Source: Acholeplasmatales bacterium (GTDB taxonomy: Bacteria; Bacillota_I; Bacilli_A; Acholeplasmatales; Anaeroplasmataceae). Taken from it: a stretch of 14,217 bases of DNA. A program made the translations under genes and the position numbers. Every line of letters starts with the position of its first letter. The first letter of the stretch is position 1. The notes beneath the pieces were generated by a model that ran no database searches, was not told the origin of the DNA, and saw only the letters and a program-made list of their open reading frames with translations. Positions 12,576 through 14,217 of this stretch are shown here, piece by piece. Where the stretch lies: contig CAAGJD010000229.1 in assembly GCA_900770055.1 (NCBI GenBank), forward strand, positions 1-14,217. Direction: 5' to 3'.

Positions 12576-13124
12576 ATGAATGAAATAAAATATGTAACTC
12601 CTAGTTATTTAACTGCTCAGGATATAAAAAGAGTAAGAAATAAATTAAATCTTTCACAAAGAGAATTTGCTGTGCTTGTAGGATGCTCTAAGCCAACTAT
12701 TGAAAGATGGGAAACAAGCAAAGATGAAATTACAGGTCCAATAGTCCTTCTTTTATACATGTTGGAGAATAATTTGGAATTATATGATAAGATTATAATT
12801 CCTAAAAAAATATATCCTTTGCGATTGTTTTATATGCATAATCAAACTATTTGCACTATAATAGATGTTGATAGTTTAAATCAAAAAATTAAAATATTTA
12901 ATTTTGTAAATAATATTATGTTTAAAGCTTTTGGTTCAAATTCAAATCCTACTTTTGAAGATTATCAAGATTTTTTGAAAAGTAGATGTTTTCCAGAAAC
13001 AAGAGATAAACTAAAACTGGTTCTTAATGATTTAGGATTACCATTTTACGATCCTTTTTTGATAATTGAGAAAACTGAGGGAAGAATGGCTGAAGATAAT
13101 TTTTGGATAAGAATAGAGGAATGA
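12576..13124 (+). CDS. HTH protein with a C-terminal accessory domain, partner of the HipA-like kinase
   Basis: This 182-residue protein has two parts. Residues 13-65 are a Cro/CI-type HTH (DIKRVRNKLNLSQREFAVLV, then GCSKPTIERWE), the likely operator-binding unit. Residues 75-182 form a separate domain with strand-rich PLRLFYMHNQTICTIIDVD, then FLKSRCFPETR, LNDLGLPFYDPFLIIEKTEG and RMAEDNFWI. I recall similar C-terminal motifs in proteins encoded beside small HipA-like kinases, but cannot name a family. By position it is the antitoxin or regulator of the following kinase, as HipB is for HipA. ATG 12576 is chosen over in-frame TTG 12561 and GTG 12567, because GAAGGTGA lies just before it. The stop is 3 bases before the kinase start. 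Confidence 0.8.
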   Translation: MNEIKYVTPSYLTAQDIKRVRNKLNLSQREFAVLVGCSKPTIERWETSKDEITGPIVLLLYMLENNLELYDKIIIPKKIYPLRLFYMHNQTICTIIDVDSLNQKIKIFNFVNNIMFKAFGSNSNPTFEDYQDFLKSRCFPETRDKLKLVLNDLGLPFYDPFLIIEKTEGRMAEDNFWIRIEE

Positions 13125-13127
13125 GAT

Positions 13128-13940
13128 ATGATAGAATTGTTTGAACAAGATATAAAAACTAATGATAGACAATCTTCTAAAGGCAATCAGTTAAAGTGGA
13201 AAAAAAATGATATTTGGTATAAAGCTGATTATACTGGATATGAAGGATTAGTAGAATACGTTGTTTCTAAATTATTGAAGTATACAAATTTAAAAGAAAA
13301 TGAATATGTTATTTATACACCAGTAGAAATGAAATATAAAACACAAACCTATCGTGGTGCTAAGAGTCATAATTTTTTGCATGATGGATGGCAAATTATT
13401 ACATTGGAAAGATTATTTATGAATAAACATGGTAAAAGTCTAAATCAAGCAATTTGGACAATTAAGGAACCAAAGGATAGGTTGTCTTTTATTGTTAATG
13501 AAGTTATAAAAATGACTAATTTAGTAAATTTTGGAGTTTATATGAACAAAATTCTTACTTTAGATGCTTTCTTTTTAAATGAAGACAGACATACACATAA
13601 TATTGCGGTTTTAATGAATGAAAACGGAGACTTTGATTATTGTCCAATATTTGATAATGGTGCTGGACTATTATCTGATACTACAATGGATTATCCAATA
13701 GATGAAGATATATATAAATTAATAGATTCAGTTAGGGGGAAAACTATATCTAGTGACTTTTATGAACAATTAGAAGTTTCTGAAAAATTGTATGGAGCAA
13801 ATTTATCCTTTAAGTTCACAAAAAAAGATGTAGATATAATTTTATCTTCGAATGAAGCATTAATTTATCCTATTGAAATTCGTCAAAGAGTTAAAAATAT
13901 TATTTTTGAACAAATGCGAATATACAAATATATGTTTTAA
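13128..13940 (+). CDS. Compact HipA/CtkA-like serine/threonine kinase
   Basis: This 270-residue protein shows the HipA-type kinase core. SSKGNQLKWKKNDIWYKAD (16-34) fits the Gly-rich loop and ATP-binding Lys32, and Glu43 in EGLVEYVVSKLL fits the helix-C acid. LDAFFLNEDRHTHNIAVL (145-162) has catalytic Asp153 and Asn158, and PIFDNGAGLL (173-182) has metal-binding Asp176. HipA (about 440 aa) has an N-terminal subdomain missing here, so this is closer in size to CtkA or to HipT of the tripartite HipBST system. Such kinases phosphorylate targets such as aminoacyl-tRNA synthetases and halt growth; the target here is unknown. GAGGA precedes ATG 13128 by 7 bases. The gene ends 7 bases before the duplicated rpsR fragment. 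All key residues are present, so it is probably active. Confidence 0.78.
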   Translation: MIELFEQDIKTNDRQSSKGNQLKWKKNDIWYKADYTGYEGLVEYVVSKLLKYTNLKENEYVIYTPVEMKYKTQTYRGAKSHNFLHDGWQIITLERLFMNKHGKSLNQAIWTIKEPKDRLSFIVNEVIKMTNLVNFGVYMNKILTLDAFFLNEDRHTHNIAVLMNENGDFDYCPIFDNGAGLLSDTTMDYPIDEDIYKLIDSVRGKTISSDFYEQLEVSEKLYGANLSFKFTKKDVDIILSSNEALIYPIEIRQRVKNIIFEQMRIYKYMF

Positions 13941-13947
13941 TAGATAA

Positions 13948-14009
13948 GCTATTAAGCGTGCTCGTCATATGGCTTTATTACCATTCGTAAAGGAATAATA
14001 AAATTTTGT
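13948..14009 (+). repeat. 62-bp direct repeat, right copy (candidate attR)
   Basis: This is an exact copy of 10791-10852: the last 17 sense codons of rpsR, its stop and 8 further bases. Here it has no coding role, because it starts in mid-gene sequence 7 bases after the kinase stop. Its right end runs into the perfect palindrome TTGTAATATTACAA (14006-14019), which the left copy has lost. Confidence 0.95.
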
Positions 14010-14093
14010 AATATTACAAGTTCATTTTGGAAAAATTACAATAAACAAACGTATAAAAGATTATATAAGATCGCTCAAAAGAGCGGTCTTTTT
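14007..14093 (+). repeat. Diverged repeat, right copy (probable original rpsR downstream region)
   Basis: It shares several blocks and the terminator with 12241-12352 but lacks about 25 bases. Because it is continuous with the rpsR-derived repeat, it is the best candidate for the sequence that followed rpsR before the island arrived. Confidence 0.85.
14068..14093 (+). terminator. Terminator at the right end of the island
   Basis: AGATCGCT (14068-14075) pairs with AGCGGTCT (14082-14089), loop CAAAAG, followed by TTTTT. It is the twin of 12326-12352 and would terminate the kinase operon here, and rpsR in an uninserted allele. Confidence 0.88.
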
Positions 14094-14124
14094 AAAAGAA
14101 AGTAAGCGTCAAATATAAAACGGA

Positions 14125-14153
14125 TTAAACATTTCATCCTCTTATCCTATAAT
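14125..14153 (+). promoter_or_regulatory. Promoter of the gene at the right edge
   Basis: TTAAAC (14125-14130), a 17-base spacer and a perfect TATAAT (14148-14153) lie 22 bases before the start codon at 14176. Confidence 0.55.
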
Positions 14154-14175
14154 TAGGCTAGGAGGATTTTTTAAA

Positions 14176-14217
14176 TGAAATACACGTTAGAAAAGAAAAA
14201 AGAAATAATTAATGCTA
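14176..14217 (+). CDS. Start of an unidentified gene, possibly a transposase
   Basis: ATG 14176, preceded by AGGAGG (14161-14166) at 9 bases, opens a frame that runs off the window after 14 residues (MKYTLEKKKEIINA). The opening M-K-Y-T/S-L-E-x followed by a basic/helical stretch resembles the N-terminus of some HTH-containing transposases in Bacillota, but 14 residues are too few to decide. If it is one, it would be relevant to how the adjacent island arose. Confidence 0.45.

Larger units (their letters stand above)
10791..14009. mobile_element. Putative accessory island inserted at the rpsR 3' end
   Basis: The 62-bp direct repeats bracket about 3.1 kb carrying a Phd/YefM-RelE/ParE pair, a broken Nudix gene and an HTH/HipA-like kinase pair. 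This is the structure left when an element integrates at the 3' end of a conserved gene and restores that end. The cargo is typical accessory or defence material and separates rpsR from its presumed original terminator region at 14007-14093. No integrase, transposase or excisionase lies between the repeats, so it may be a degenerate or passively mobilised element, or a product of homologous exchange. Confidence 0.6.

Noticed and set aside
10853..14009. Integrase or CRISPR array inside the island
   Set aside because: All frames were considered; no recombinase-like protein and no regularly spaced repeats are present.

Overview
The window looks like a contig from a very AT-rich, walled Bacillota genome, probably a gut-type Bacilli/Erysipelotrichia-like organism. 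The grounds are strong GGAGG Shine-Dalgarno sites, sigma-A-type promoters with TATAAT boxes, tandem DegV genes, the rpsF-ssb-rpsR operon, a YjcZ-like sporulation-type miniprotein and a class A penicillin-binding protein. TGG is used for Trp and TGA is used as a stop, so the standard bacterial code applies. The species cannot be named. The first 17 bases are Illumina adapter, so the left end is a library artefact. No tRNA, rRNA or CRISPR array was seen.

Left part (18-9647), mostly housekeeping. The 3' end of fabF and the complete fabZ close a fatty-acid synthesis operon; an open-frame remnant resembling the C-terminus of biotin-protein ligase follows. Two DegV/FakB-like fatty-acid-binding proteins form a coupled minus-strand operon with its own promoter and terminator. 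Next come an XRE-type regulator with four membrane helices, a large-conductance mechanosensitive channel (mscL) with a PEPEA-repeat linker, a broken HtrA-like lipoprotein gene, tatD, an intact HtrA-like lipoprotein protease, a Cys-rich YjcZ-like miniprotein, a class A PBP, and a cation diffusion facilitator with the Asn-Asp/Asp-Asp metal site associated with manganese exporters.

Middle (9648-10941). The rpsF-ssb-rpsR operon has an extended -10 promoter and a structured leader.

Right part (10791-14093) is the most interesting region. The last 51 coding bases of rpsR, its stop codon and 8 further bases are repeated perfectly (62 bp) 3.1 kb downstream, just after a HipA-like kinase gene. The interval looks like an accessory island inserted at the 3' end of rpsR, with the gene end regenerated. 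Its cargo is a Phd/YefM-RelE/ParE toxin-antitoxin pair, a frameshifted Nudix hydrolase gene, and a two-gene unit made of an HTH protein with an unusual C-terminal domain and a compact HipA/CtkA-like kinase. That unit sits behind a 50-bp dyad operator. A second, diverged repeat (palindrome plus terminator) follows each cargo module, suggesting stepwise accretion. No integrase is visible. Another gene, possibly a transposase, starts at the right edge.
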